Part shown: positions 1 to 11,000 of the stretch, piece by piece | Position numbering within the stretch: position 1 is the stretch's first letter | Layout: each line of letters starts with the position of its first letter | Source of the DNA: Paroedura picta | Taxonomy: Eukaryota > Chordata > Lepidosauria > Squamata > Gekkonidae | DNA length: 64,000 nt | Direction: 5' to 3' | Assembly (NCBI RefSeq): GCF_049243985.1 | Contig: NC_135373.1 | Coordinates: 97,583,213 to 97,647,212, forward strand | Notes under the pieces: generated by a model | What the model was told of the DNA's origin: nothing | The model's input: the letters and a program-made list of their open reading frames with translations, nothing else | The model's database searches: none | Made by a program: the position numbers and the translations under genes

Positions 1-690
1 AGGGTTTTGGTTCTGATTTTTAAAGTGATACACGGTTTGGGACCCATGTATCTGAGGGACCGCTTGTTGCCCTATGTCCCTGGCAGGGCCTTGCGCTCTG
101 CGGGTACCAACTTGCTGGTCATTTCTGGCCCCAGAGAAGATCACCTGGTTTCTACCAGGGCCAGGGCCTTTTCGGTCCTGGCCATTACCTAGTGAAACAA
201 GTTCCCAGAAGAACTGCGGGCCTTGCAGGAGCTTCCAGCTTTCCGTAGGGCCTGCAAGATGGAGCTCTTCTGACAGGCCTACAATTGAGGCCAGTGCTGT
301 AGAACAGGGGTAGTCAACCTGTGGTCCTCCAGATGTTCATGGAGTACAATTTCCATTCCCAGGGGCTCATGGGAATTGTAATCCACGGACATCTGGAGGA
401 CCACAGGTTGGCTACCCCTGCTGTAGAACATCAGACGCCCCCCCCCCCCAAGGAAGATATACACCATGTTGATCCACCAGAAATATTGGCAGTGCATGTT
501 TTCTGTGGTGCCCGCCGGGGAGTTGGTCAGAGTAGAGATGGGGTTATTTTTAACCACTATGCTGTTACTACTGTTTTTATAATTTTATTGGAGTTTTAAA
601 TGGGAGTTTTATGTATGGTGGTTTTTAGCATGTAACCCACCATGAGCCAGCTTGCTGAGAATGGCGGGTAAGAAATCAAATAAATAAATA
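1..690 (+). repeat. L2 LINE, 3' part, with nested MITE
   Basis: The reading frame at the start resembles the C-terminus of an L2-clade ORF2 (IHGLGPMYLRDRLLPYVPGR, then [10 protein letters not shown]). The copy ends in the L2 3' tail (TGTAACCCACCATGAGCC then AAATAAATAAATA). It is split at 305-420 by a hAT-type MITE. It is 5'-truncated or continues upstream of the window, and the frame is degraded. Confidence 0.8.
305..420. mobile_element. hAT-type MITE, 116 bp, with 8-bp TSD
   Basis: Terminal inverted repeats begin CAGGGGTAGTCAACCTG and match over 31 of the outer 32 bases. The target site CTGTAGAA is duplicated exactly at 297-304 and 421-428. An 8-bp TSD and CAG ends are hAT traits. It has no coding capacity and is inserted in the L2 copy at 1-690, so it is the younger of the two. 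Confidence 0.9.
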
Positions 691-699
691 TGAAATATA

Positions 700-1215
700 A
701 CCCTATTATTTACTTGACTGTCAGCAGACATCTCTTTCTGTGATCTTTCCAGCTGGGGATGCTAGTGGGAATGTCTATAGGGATTCCATGTGCTCTACCA
801 TAAACCTGTAGTACATCTGACTGTGATGGTAAAATGGGGAGAAGCTATTTGTGAGAGTTGTAAGCTGAAGTTGTTAAGAGTTTTAAAGTCAAACTTGTAA
901 TTATTCCTAGAAGGTAATAGTGACATAGTACAAATGCAATCATGCTAGTTATAATACAGTCTCTGCAACCCCTCTAAGCCCAATTTTAATATCTATACCG
1001 TAGGGTGTTAAATGAACAGTGATAGTGAGCAAACAAACATAGTTTAACTATCATCATATCTGGTGTGTAAGTTTCCAAACACTATTGAAAATAAAATGCC
1101 AAACCATATGGATCATGGTCTTATCCTAAAAGCTGAATGGTAGTATTCCGTTATAGAATTATTGATGTGGAACACACCTACTCGTGCATTTCCTCAAACA
1201 GAAATGATAACAGAC
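700..1215. other. UBN2 intron, no recognised feature
   Basis: AT-rich intronic DNA; I see no gene or known repeat in it. Confidence 0.5.
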
Positions 1216-1285
1216 ATGACACCCGTTGTCCCATCTTAGGGGGGGGAGCACTAGGAGCACTAGTAGATGGCAGCTGCCACCAGCA

Positions 1286-1640
1286 GAGCTCTGAGGCCCA
1301 GCCCTGGGCCTTGGAGTTCTGCTGGTGGTGGTGCCCCACTGCTGGTGGTGGTGCCCCACTTTCCAGCCCAGCCCCGTCCTCTGCAGAGTGGGACAGGCCT
1401 GTGAAGTGAGGAGATGTGCAACCACTGCCAGCAGCACTCTGAGGCCCAGCCCTGGGCCTTGGAGCTTTGTTCACAGCAGTACCCCACTTCCCAGCTCGGC
1501 CCCACCATATGCAGAGCAGGGCACACCTGGGAAGCAGCCAGATGCACAGACTGCAGTGTAGTGAGGCCTAGCCCTGGACCTAAGAGCTCTGGCGTGCCAC
1601 TGCTGGACGGACGCAGAACTCCAGCTGCAGCAGGTAAGGA
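1286..1640. repeat. GC-rich tandem repeat, about 125-bp unit
   Basis: GAGGCCCAGCCCTGGGCCTT recurs at 1293 and 1441, and in diverged form at 1563. An exact 20-bp duplication (starting GCTGGTGGTGG) lies at 1321-1360, which explains the longer first spacing. About 2.5 units. The array ends in a strong splice-donor-like CAG|GTAAGG at 1631-1639. Confidence 0.75.
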
Positions 1641-1653
1641 GGGGGAGGGGCAA

Positions 1654-1815
1654 GGGACCCAGAAAGGATATGTGGGTGGGAGAGGCAAGGTGAGAGTAGG
1701 GGGGAAGATGTGTGTGGGTGGAATTTAGGGGAGAGGGACCAGGAAGTAGATGCTGGTGGGAGAGGCAAGGGGGGGGGAAGGAGTGTGTGTGTGTCAGAGC
1801 AGGAGGGGGCCAGGA
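1654..1815. repeat. G-rich minisatellite, two 81-bp units
   Basis: The motif GGTGGGAGAGGCAAG occurs in both units, which begin GGGACC at 1654 and 1735. Purine-rich, with several G-runs, and only about 100 bp upstream of UBN2 exon a. Confidence 0.65.
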
Positions 1816-1912
1816 CTATGGAGTCCCACAGCAAGTATGTGTTCCATATATGAGTCAGACTCTCACTAGATTTTTTCCTTGGTGAACTATAATTGTTCAC
1901 TTTCCACTCTAG

Positions 1913-2025
1913 GTAGCTAAATTGAAAGATGATGAGGATCGTGGAATGAAGAAACGCAAACGGAAAGAGGAAGAGGCAGAAAAGGAGAAAAAACCTCGAA
2001 AGATGAAAGTTTCTAAGCAGCTTGG
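1913..2025 (+). CDS. UBN2: UBN2 coding exon a (basic KKRKRKEEE segment)
   Basis: A CTCTAG acceptor precedes GTA GCT AAA, and the exon ends in CTT GG before GTAAGC. It encodes [18 protein letters not shown] and an acidic/basic stretch that looks like a nuclear localisation signal. The donor splits a Gly codon completed by the next exon. Whether the first base is phase 0 cannot be proved without the previous exon, but the reading is the only open one through the exon. Confidence 0.92.
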
Positions 2026-5000
2026 GTAAGCTCATCTATGTTTATTTCTAGGATAAATGAATTCAGAACTAAAGGTAAACAATTTATGTCAGAAATTGTG
2101 AGCTACTTTTTTGCTGTGTATTATACAAAATTGTAGCATAAACATTAATATAAGCATGGGTTTTATAATTTCTTATTCTGATGCATCTCTGCTGTTTCTA
2201 AGTTTATACAGACATGATTGTGCAAAATACTGAGGAAGCCTGTGTAAAAATTACTTTGCAAATTTCAGCCCTTTTTGAAGACATTGTAAAGCAAATTAAA
2301 GTAACTTGCAAAGCTTTATAGAAAATAAGATTACAAAATATCTGTTGATAACCTTACTATGCAATTGAAACTGAAACCAATTTGACATGTGGGAAATGAT
2401 ACATTATTACTAAGTAGTAATTGGTAAATAGTCTATTACAAGTATACTGAAGAATTATGACGGTAACTGAAACTTATTTGGGAATGAATCATTGAGCTCT
2501 AGTCACTTTTACTCCTTTTTTCTGGCAGAGTGATGGCCTTAAATTCACACAAATCTGAAAAGAAGAAAAAGAAGTTATACAAGGATACCTGCACACTGTC
2601 TGCTATGATTCAAAAGTTTCACAAGGAGAAAGAAGCCTTCAAGAACAAAGAAATGACCCAGAATTGCACCACTGCAGTTTCCAACTCTGCACCCAATAAA
2701 CTCCCTGCTGCCCCTGCCACTGCTGGAAATGATATCTCCGACTTAAACCTCAGTGTTGCAGACCCAGTTCTTTCTATTTTTGGCAGCACAAATGAGCGTG
2801 AGCTCCTGCAGGAAGCCGAAAGTGCCCTAGAAATGCTGGGAGACATTGACTTGGATAGGCTGCTTGATGGCACTTCCAATGGTAGCCCAGTATCTGAACC
2901 TTCAGGGGAAAATGGAAGTACTACTCAGCCTTCTCATACCTCTGAGGTCCTGGCTTTGAAACAGGTGCCTGCCCTCCCAGAAGGTCTGCCAGCACATTTG
3001 GAAAAGCGCATTGAAGACCTTAGGGTTGTAAGTGTTGGCTTCCTTAGTGCTGAATTTTGAGAAGATATAGTGTGAAGTAAACATGAACTTGGACAGGATA
3101 TGTAGTACTAAAGGTTACATGGAAACCATTTATGTAAAAGACTTGTATGTTCAAACAGTATTAGACAAAAGCAGTAGCAGCCTTGGCCACTTTATGTTAC
3201 CCCTTATATAATTAACACAGGTTATATTAAACTTGATCACCATTTTCAAAATCAGAAGACTTAAAATATAATTAGTATTTTCAGTTCTAATTTATGCTTA
3301 TCCCTTGGGGGTCAGTTGCAATTTGTACAAAATGGAAAGACTTAGAAAGACTTTTCTTAATAAAACAAATGTTGCGTTTCAGTAGGCTTGTATGCTACAC
3401 AAAGATGTATTTGGTAAGAGGCAAGTGACAATATCGATACCCATGCAGTTAAAAGTCAAGCAAAAGGAAACTCAATACAGAAAATAGGCATTATGAGATA
3501 AAGTGTATCCAAAGTTGTCTTTTTGTTTTTGCTTTTTCTAGGCTGCCAAGCTCTTTGATGAAGAAGGCAGAAAAAAATTCTTCACACAGGACATGAACAA
3601 TATCCTTTTGGAGTAAGTCCTTCTCAATTTATTTATGGCTAGGGGGTAACACACCCCCTCCACACACACACACACCAGTTCTCCATAGGAGAGTGGAGGG
3701 AGCAGCAAGCGTGGGCTGGAGGGCATGGCAGCGAAGCTCATTTTAGAAGTCGGCTTGGAGTCAGCAACCACACCTTGCCATGGAAGCATGGAGAGATCAG
3801 AAAGACACACACACACACACACATAAATTCTGCTCTATCTTTGCTCTTTTTAAATTGCCAAATATTTACTAAAGCTATGCTTTTCTTGCAACTATGGTGC
3901 TGGCCCTGGTTACATCTAGATTAGATTACTGCAGTGTGCTCTACTTAGGGATGCACTTAAAAAGTACTCAGAAATTTCATTTGGTGCAGAACGCAGTAGC
4001 ATGGCAGTTTATACTGGCTCCCACTTTGTTACTGGGTACAATTCAAGGTGTTAATGTTGACCTTTAAGTCCTATATGATTTGGGACCAACATACCTGAAG
4101 GTCAGCCCACTCACTCTGAACCTACCTGGCCACTGGGGTTATCTTCTGAGGCCCTGCTTCAGCTGCCCTTGCCTTTTGAGATTAGGCAGGTGGCAGCCTG
4201 GGAGAGGGCCTTCTTGATCATGACACTAGAACTATGGAATTTTCTTCTGGGAAGACTCTTGTGGCTCCTTTTATTACTGTCTTGTGCCAGTGGATGAAGC
4301 CTTTTTTTAGTGATTCTTTCCCGCCCAGTGTACTCATTTTTATTCTTCTGTGTTTTATATATGTATTTTATCACTGGCATTTATTGTTTTAATATTGTGT
4401 TTTTTGTTTGTTTTAAAGTAATTTTTTTAAAAAACGTGATCTTATTATGTGTGTTTTTAATTTGTTAATTTTCATGAGAGCAGAAATGTGGGATATAAAT
4501 TTTGAAAAATGAATAAAATGTGAAATGTCCTTAGGAAGCCTTGCAAATAGAAGCCTTGCCTAACTCAACTATTGCTCATTAGTTGTAAATGTGTTTTCCA
4601 TTTGTCAGTATTGAGCTGCAGTTACAGGAACTGAGTCCTAATATACGCAGTGGAGTATATGCTCACCTCGAGGCTTTTGTGCCATGCAATAAGGACACGT
4701 TGATAAAACGTCTGAAGAAGCTGCACCTCAATGTTCAGGTAAAAGAATCTGCAATGTAGTTATACGTGAGGGTAGATTATAAAAGATGGGTCAGACATGA
4801 TTTCCTGTACAATAAAGCTTTCAATCCATGGATATTTTAAATGTATTAGAGGCTACAAACTGAAGGAAATGTTTTCAGGAAAAACCCCATTTAAACCTAA
4901 GAACTGCAGTTTACTGAGTTTCAAGCCCTTTCACAGTGAAAGTTATTTTTGATAGAGTTCATGACAGCTTAGATTTGAAACTAACTTCTGCTTGTTGCCT

Positions 5001-8000
5001 ACGTGAGTATCAGTGGCTTTTTAACAATTATCTCAACCTCTTGATGGAAATTATGGGCTCATAAGTTGCTGTTGTCCTATTTTTCTTGTTTGTGGCCTTT
5101 AGGTTATTGAGAAGGGGTACAGAAATGCCAAATGTTATCAGGCAGTTATTTCAAGTGACCGTTCCAGCTTAACTCTCTGTAACTGTTAACTGTCAGGGAA
5201 GGGATTTCCCTTCCTACACTTTCCTTATGAATATTCATAAGGATACATGTAACATGGTAGTGAAAGGAACAACATGGGACTGGTGTGAATGTAATAGAGG
5301 AAAAGCAAAGGAGAGGGTCTTGAGCCAGTATTAGACACAGATTCCCCCAATTCCCCAAGTCTGCTGGAATGTAGATTGTTCCGACAGGAGTTATCAGTTC
5401 TTGGACCTGTAGGCCATGTTCTTGATGAAGCTGATTGAGGAAAGGGTGTAGATCCTCTCAGATATATAATATATTATTAGAATAATGGCCAGGAAGGTAT
5501 CTCATTTCCCAATGGGAGGTTTCCTGCAAGGAGAGACATGCTACTTTCTCATAGCCTCGCCCACATCTCCCCGCACAAAATTGTGGGTGGCCAAGATTAA
5601 CCATTTCTTATCTTTGAGGTATATCCTAGGGAACAGAGTTGGGTACTTGCCTGGTCATGACCAATGCCTTGCTCCCAGTCTGGTGGGGGCAGAGAATAAT
5701 TTGTAGGAGCCACATGCATCTCAGAAGTTAAAATTTGACCATCCCCAAAGTAGATAATTTGCACTCTCATTCCTAATATATTAAACCACTTTGATGTCAG
5801 TATGGAATTTCGTGGGCAGGAGTAGAGCAAAAAGAATTTGTTAAAATTAATAACCAAATTGTTGCTTCGGGAGATGAAAGATATATTTGAGGTTGTTCAG
5901 AACAGAAAGGACCACATGTCAGTTGGCTCAAGTCACTATTCTAACATTTGTGTCTTCTCAGGATGACCGCTTGAAGGAACCTTTGCAAAAACTGAAATTG
6001 GCTGTCATCAGTGTCATGCCTGACCAGTTATTCAAATATCAGGAGGACTGCCAGGCACACAGTCAGGCTAAGAATGCCAAGTATGTAAAGCCATGGGATA
6101 TATTTGGCTAATGTACAGAATACATGGAAGAAAGCAGGGTTATCGAAATGCAGACACTGCCTCGGGGAGGGTGCATGTATTGCTTTCTGTAATTGTTTTG
6201 TGGGTGCTCTTTAGAAACTTTCATTGGAAGTGAACAGTATATTATGTAAGATCTGAGGAAAGCCAGCCATAATGAAAACCTTCAAGAAGTGGTGGGAAAC
6301 AGAGATAGACCTTGATCACTTATCATTACTTCATTGCAGTGTTTCAAAGTCTAGGTACTAGTTAATCACCTTCAGCAGACTGCTTGCTTTTACTTTCATT
6401 CAGTTATCCTGTGAGCGTTTTCCCTACAAGTTACAAATATGGCAGATAATTGAGATGGAAACACAAAATTTTATTCCATCTGTGCTATGTGTGTTTCTGT
6501 AGAATCCTCACTCAAGCTTAGAAAATAACTTATAAGGGGGGGACAAGTTTCTAGGCATTAAGATTGTAAAACACCTTTAAAATTTAAGTACAAGAACATA
6601 TGAAACTGCCTGATACGGAATCAGACTAGGAGGGGCTCTACAGGTTTTGAGGCAGAGGCTTTTCACAGCAGCTACTTGTTTGAACATTTTAACTGGAGTT
6701 ACCACGGACTGAACCTGGGACTTTCAGCTTACAAAGCAGATGCTCTACCACTGAGCCATACCCCTGAGTGTACAGTAGAGAGTGTTTAAATATTATTCAT
6801 AGGTTATCAGAGTGGGATAACAGTGATCTGCATAGTCCCTTCTCTCCCAGTTCACTACTGCCTAGGTTCATACTGCCCAGTTCCTCTTCACACTAATTCA
6901 GAACTTTTCACATTTGTAATCTAATTATGAGAAATAAGTACACCTGTCTTTTGCCAACACAGCAGTTACTGGTTTTGGTCCAGATTGCAGGCAGAAGATG
7001 AACGAGACAAGAATGGCTCAGAAGAGGAAGATGATGAGAAGCCAGGAAAGAGGGTTGCAGGACCAAGAAAGAAATTCCACTGGGATGATACAGTGAGGTG
7101 TGATACAATATTGCCTGTTTATCCATTTGATTTTTTAAAATATATAATGGCATGTGAGGACATTGTCACAGCACAGTCAGATGCCAACTGCCAGGAAAAG
7201 AAATATTTGCAAATAAACCATTTTTCAGACCATGTGAAATAATTTGAATTGTAGTATATTTCAGCCTCTATACATAGAATTAATTGAATTTACTTTTATA
7301 ACTCTTTGGCTAATATGTGTTGTTCAGAAGTATCCATTAGTACAGTCAGGCTGTTGACTGGATTGGATTGCTAGGACCATACCTCTCCAGTCTTGGTCCA
7401 TCTATACTGTCTCCCAATTTGTTTCTGGGCTCAGTTCAAAGTGCTGGTGCTGACATTAATGTGTAGCGGCTTGGGACTCATATCTTGAAGACTGCCTTCA
7501 ATGACCACTTCAATGACCACTATGATTATCTTCTGATGCACCTTCTATCTTCTAAGTTTAAACTTGGGGCAACCTGTGAGAGGGCCTTCTTGATCATAGC
7601 ACCAAAATTATGACACTCTTTTCCCAGAAATGTTTGTCTCCCCCGATCACTGTATGTGGGTGCTCCGCCTCCATGTCTTATACACCCAGAAGAGCTCTAT
7701 GCTCTGCCACTTCCAACTGGCTGCAGATCCCTGGCCCTAAAGAGGCACGTCGGACCTCAACAAGGGCCAGGGCCTTTTCAGTCCTGGACCCCACCTGGTG
7801 GAATGAGCTCCCGAAGAGATCAGGGCCCTGCTGGAACTTCCACAATATCCTTATGTTTTACCCTCTGTTGTTCAGTCAGATTTTATGTCTAGATAATCCA
7901 GTGGTTAAATATATGTATTTTGGACTTTGGAATTTAGATATACTGACTGTAAAAGTTTGGCCTATCTAGAATAAGTCCTAAATTGTGAAAACAATGAAGT

Positions 8001-11000
8001 TCTGACTCTGGGAAATTAAAAACTAAACTGTATTATATAATTTATAATAGGGTACAGTAGCATAGATTTCTATGCAGGGAACCAGCTGGGTTTCAGTGCA
8101 TGGATGAGGCTTAGAGATAACTTTGACATACTAATGGTGAGGGCTGTTGAACTCAAGCCTGTCTGCTCTTTTTCAACAGATCTCTGCTGTGTAACCTTGT
8201 CAAGATAAAACTAGGATGTTATGAGTTGGAGCCAAACAGAAGCCAGACTGCGGAAGATTACCTCAAGACCTTTATGGAGACAGAGGTGAAACCACTGTGG
8301 CCTAAAGGCTGGATGCAAGCTAGGTATGGTACCCACTTAGATTCAGTTACTCAGACTTCAGTATAACTGACTGAATTAAAAAGGCCTTAAGAATTTACAC
8401 AGATCATTGTACATTAGCTTGATAGCTTTTGTGCCACATCCCTAAGATCTAGGATAATTTCAGTTCCCAAGCAGCGTATATATAAAATAACCAGTAAAAC
8501 CGAATCATAGAGTTGGAAGAGGCCATGCAGGCGTCTAGTTCAGCACCCTGCTCAATGCAGGATCAGCCTAAGGCATCCCTATAATGCATCATCATGCCCT
8601 TAAAAGTGTAGCAGAAAATTAACCTAAATAAAAATGACTATTTGAAGGATTCCAGGGCTTTAATAATTAATATTGAGAGTCCCTTTTTCTTGTCCTTTTC
8701 AAAATGTTGTAAATAGATGGAATAATCAGAGGGATTTTTGTTGGTTGATCAGTCAGTGGACATGGAGGAGGAAGTATGCTTGTGTAAAGAATGTCAGATA
8801 AAGGGGCAAAAAAGAGAGCAATAAAGACTCAAATTCAAATCCCCACTGGAGCTTATTGGGTGATCTTGAGCCATCCAGACCCAGACTATCACTTTGACAA
8901 TGTTTAAAAAAGGGGGGGGGTTTGAAACAGGGATACCTCTTTGAGGAAACTTAATAGAAAACTCTAAAGAAAGTGTATGTCTACATGGAACTGAGAGAGC
9001 CTGTAATGCCAGGTATGGTCATAGACCTAGGAGCACATGAAGACTGAAAACCTGAGTGATCAAAAAAGTCCAGCCTCATGAATTATGAGAAATGTATTCT
9101 CTTATAGACCTAACTAGTAAAAGAGCCCATTGTATAAAGGATACAATGGGCGCTAGGAGGCGGTGGCCAGAGCAAGGGACGGAAGGCGACCTTAAAGAGG
9201 AGGTGGGCGGCGGCTCCTCGGCGGCTCCTCAGTGGGTTGGGCTCCTCGGCGCGCTGGGCTGCGGCGGCTCCTCAGCGGCAGCTCCACGGTTCCTGAAGGC
9301 TGCTCCTCGTCGTTTCCTGACGTGGCTCCTTCTCGGCGGGCCGTGGCGCTGGCAGGCGAGTTGCTGCCGCGGCAGAGCGAGGCCTCGGCGGCGCGGCAAA
9401 GCATGTTCCCTCCGACGATCACGGGCCGGGCACGGCCGTTTGCTGGGCGGGCGGCGCTGGCGTTCGCGGCGCCGCTTCCTCGAGTAATGGCGGCTCTTCC
9501 GGTGCCCCCAATCACGGCACCGGCGTCGATCGCGTTGCCGCTGCTGCCGGTGCCCCCAGCTCAGGTGGGTTGGGCGTCGGTGGGCTGCTTCGCCTCTCGC
9601 CACGTCAGGCCGCCGGGCAGGGAGCCCCCGGCAGCCGCGCTCTCACCGCGCCTCTCATCGCGTCAGGCCGGGAGCAACTGGCAGAGGTTTTCTCGGGCGG
9701 CGGCCTGACGCGGTGAGAGGCGCGAAGCGCCTCTCGCCGCGTCAGGCCGGGAGCAACTGCGAGCCGCGCTGCGCGCAGCTCACAGTTGCTGGGAATCAGA
9801 GGGACCAATCGGCAGGGGCTTCGCACCTGCCGATTGGTCCCTCCGATTGTCTGTCATGAGGAAGGGTCCAATCCGGACCCTTCCTCATCCCGGACACATC
9901 CCGCCCCAGGAGGGCTTACTGTTTTATTTAGTCTGTGGCGCCCGCGGCGCCACGGGCGGTGTACAGATGATTACTAATACTTTATAAAACATGCCTGGGA
10001 AGGCATAGAGCTGAACCTGGCCCAGGCTCAAATTTAGGAATGATGAATGCTTCAGTCTGAATCCCCCAGGAACAATTTCGGAAGATGTCATGGCATACCA
10101 GTGTTACATCAGTGCATCGGTATCTCTTCCAGGTTAACATGGGGATGCCCTGCATTCTGCTTTTGTTAGCCCCTTCTCCCCACATTTTGGTTTTGTTAGC
10201 CCCTTCTCCCCGCATTCCTCCTCCGAGTGCCTGAGGCACTGACAGACATCAAAGGGAACTGCCAGCAAAGATCTGGCACTCCTGTTAGTAATCTGTACAA
10301 AATTATTTTAATACTAGTATTTAATACTAATATTTTAAAAATGGGCTTTGAAAGGAGTGGCAGGCAGGAGGGCATGAGGGGGTGGCTGCGGTTTCCTTTG
10401 GCCTGCAAAGCGGGCTAAAGGGAGTGGCACCTCCCCCCCCCCCCGCCGGTGGCCACAGGGCTTTGTGGCCCACAGGGAGGCTACAAACTCCCCACCCTGG
10501 CTCCCTCCCAGCAGGAGCTTACCTGCGGGCCACAAAACCGTGTCGCTGCCTCTCTCCACGTGGGCAACAATGGAAGCCACAGCCACAAGGCTTCTAGCAG
10601 GCAAGGAGGAAGGGTGGAAGCTGGAGGGGAAGGGTCAATCAGGGTGGACCTGGACAGACAGGACCCCAGACAGTCTCCTCCCAGGAGGCTGTTTTCCAAA
10701 TATATAAGGGAGCAAAATAGTGTTAAGGATGAGATTATTTATATTTTCAAAAACCACTTACCATCAGCAAACTTTTGGTTTTTTAAATATAAGTTTTTTT
10801 CCCCACTTGTAATAATTTGAACCTCAGTCCAAGAAAGAGGACTCTGTCAGATGAGAAGGAACTCCTTCAGTGACACGATCAGGATAAATAAATATGTGTA
10901 TGAAAGGAAATATTTATCTCAAAGTTTGCTGATGTGGTAGGTTAGGCTGAGAGCATGTGAGTAGCCCAAGGTTACACAGTGAGCTTCATGGTTAAGTGGG

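Noticed and set aside
1260-1728. A possible UBN2 or separate coding exon in the GC-rich tandem array
   Set aside because: No acceptor pairs with the donor-like CAG|GTAAGG, frames are open on both strands because of the repeat, and ubinuclein similarity starts only at 1913.
9192-9708. Overlapping open frames on both strands in the GC-rich block at 9.2-9.7 kb
   Set aside because: GC-rich DNA has few stops by chance. The translations are Arg/Ala/Pro-rich without motifs, and the block is a repeat-like hairpin element.
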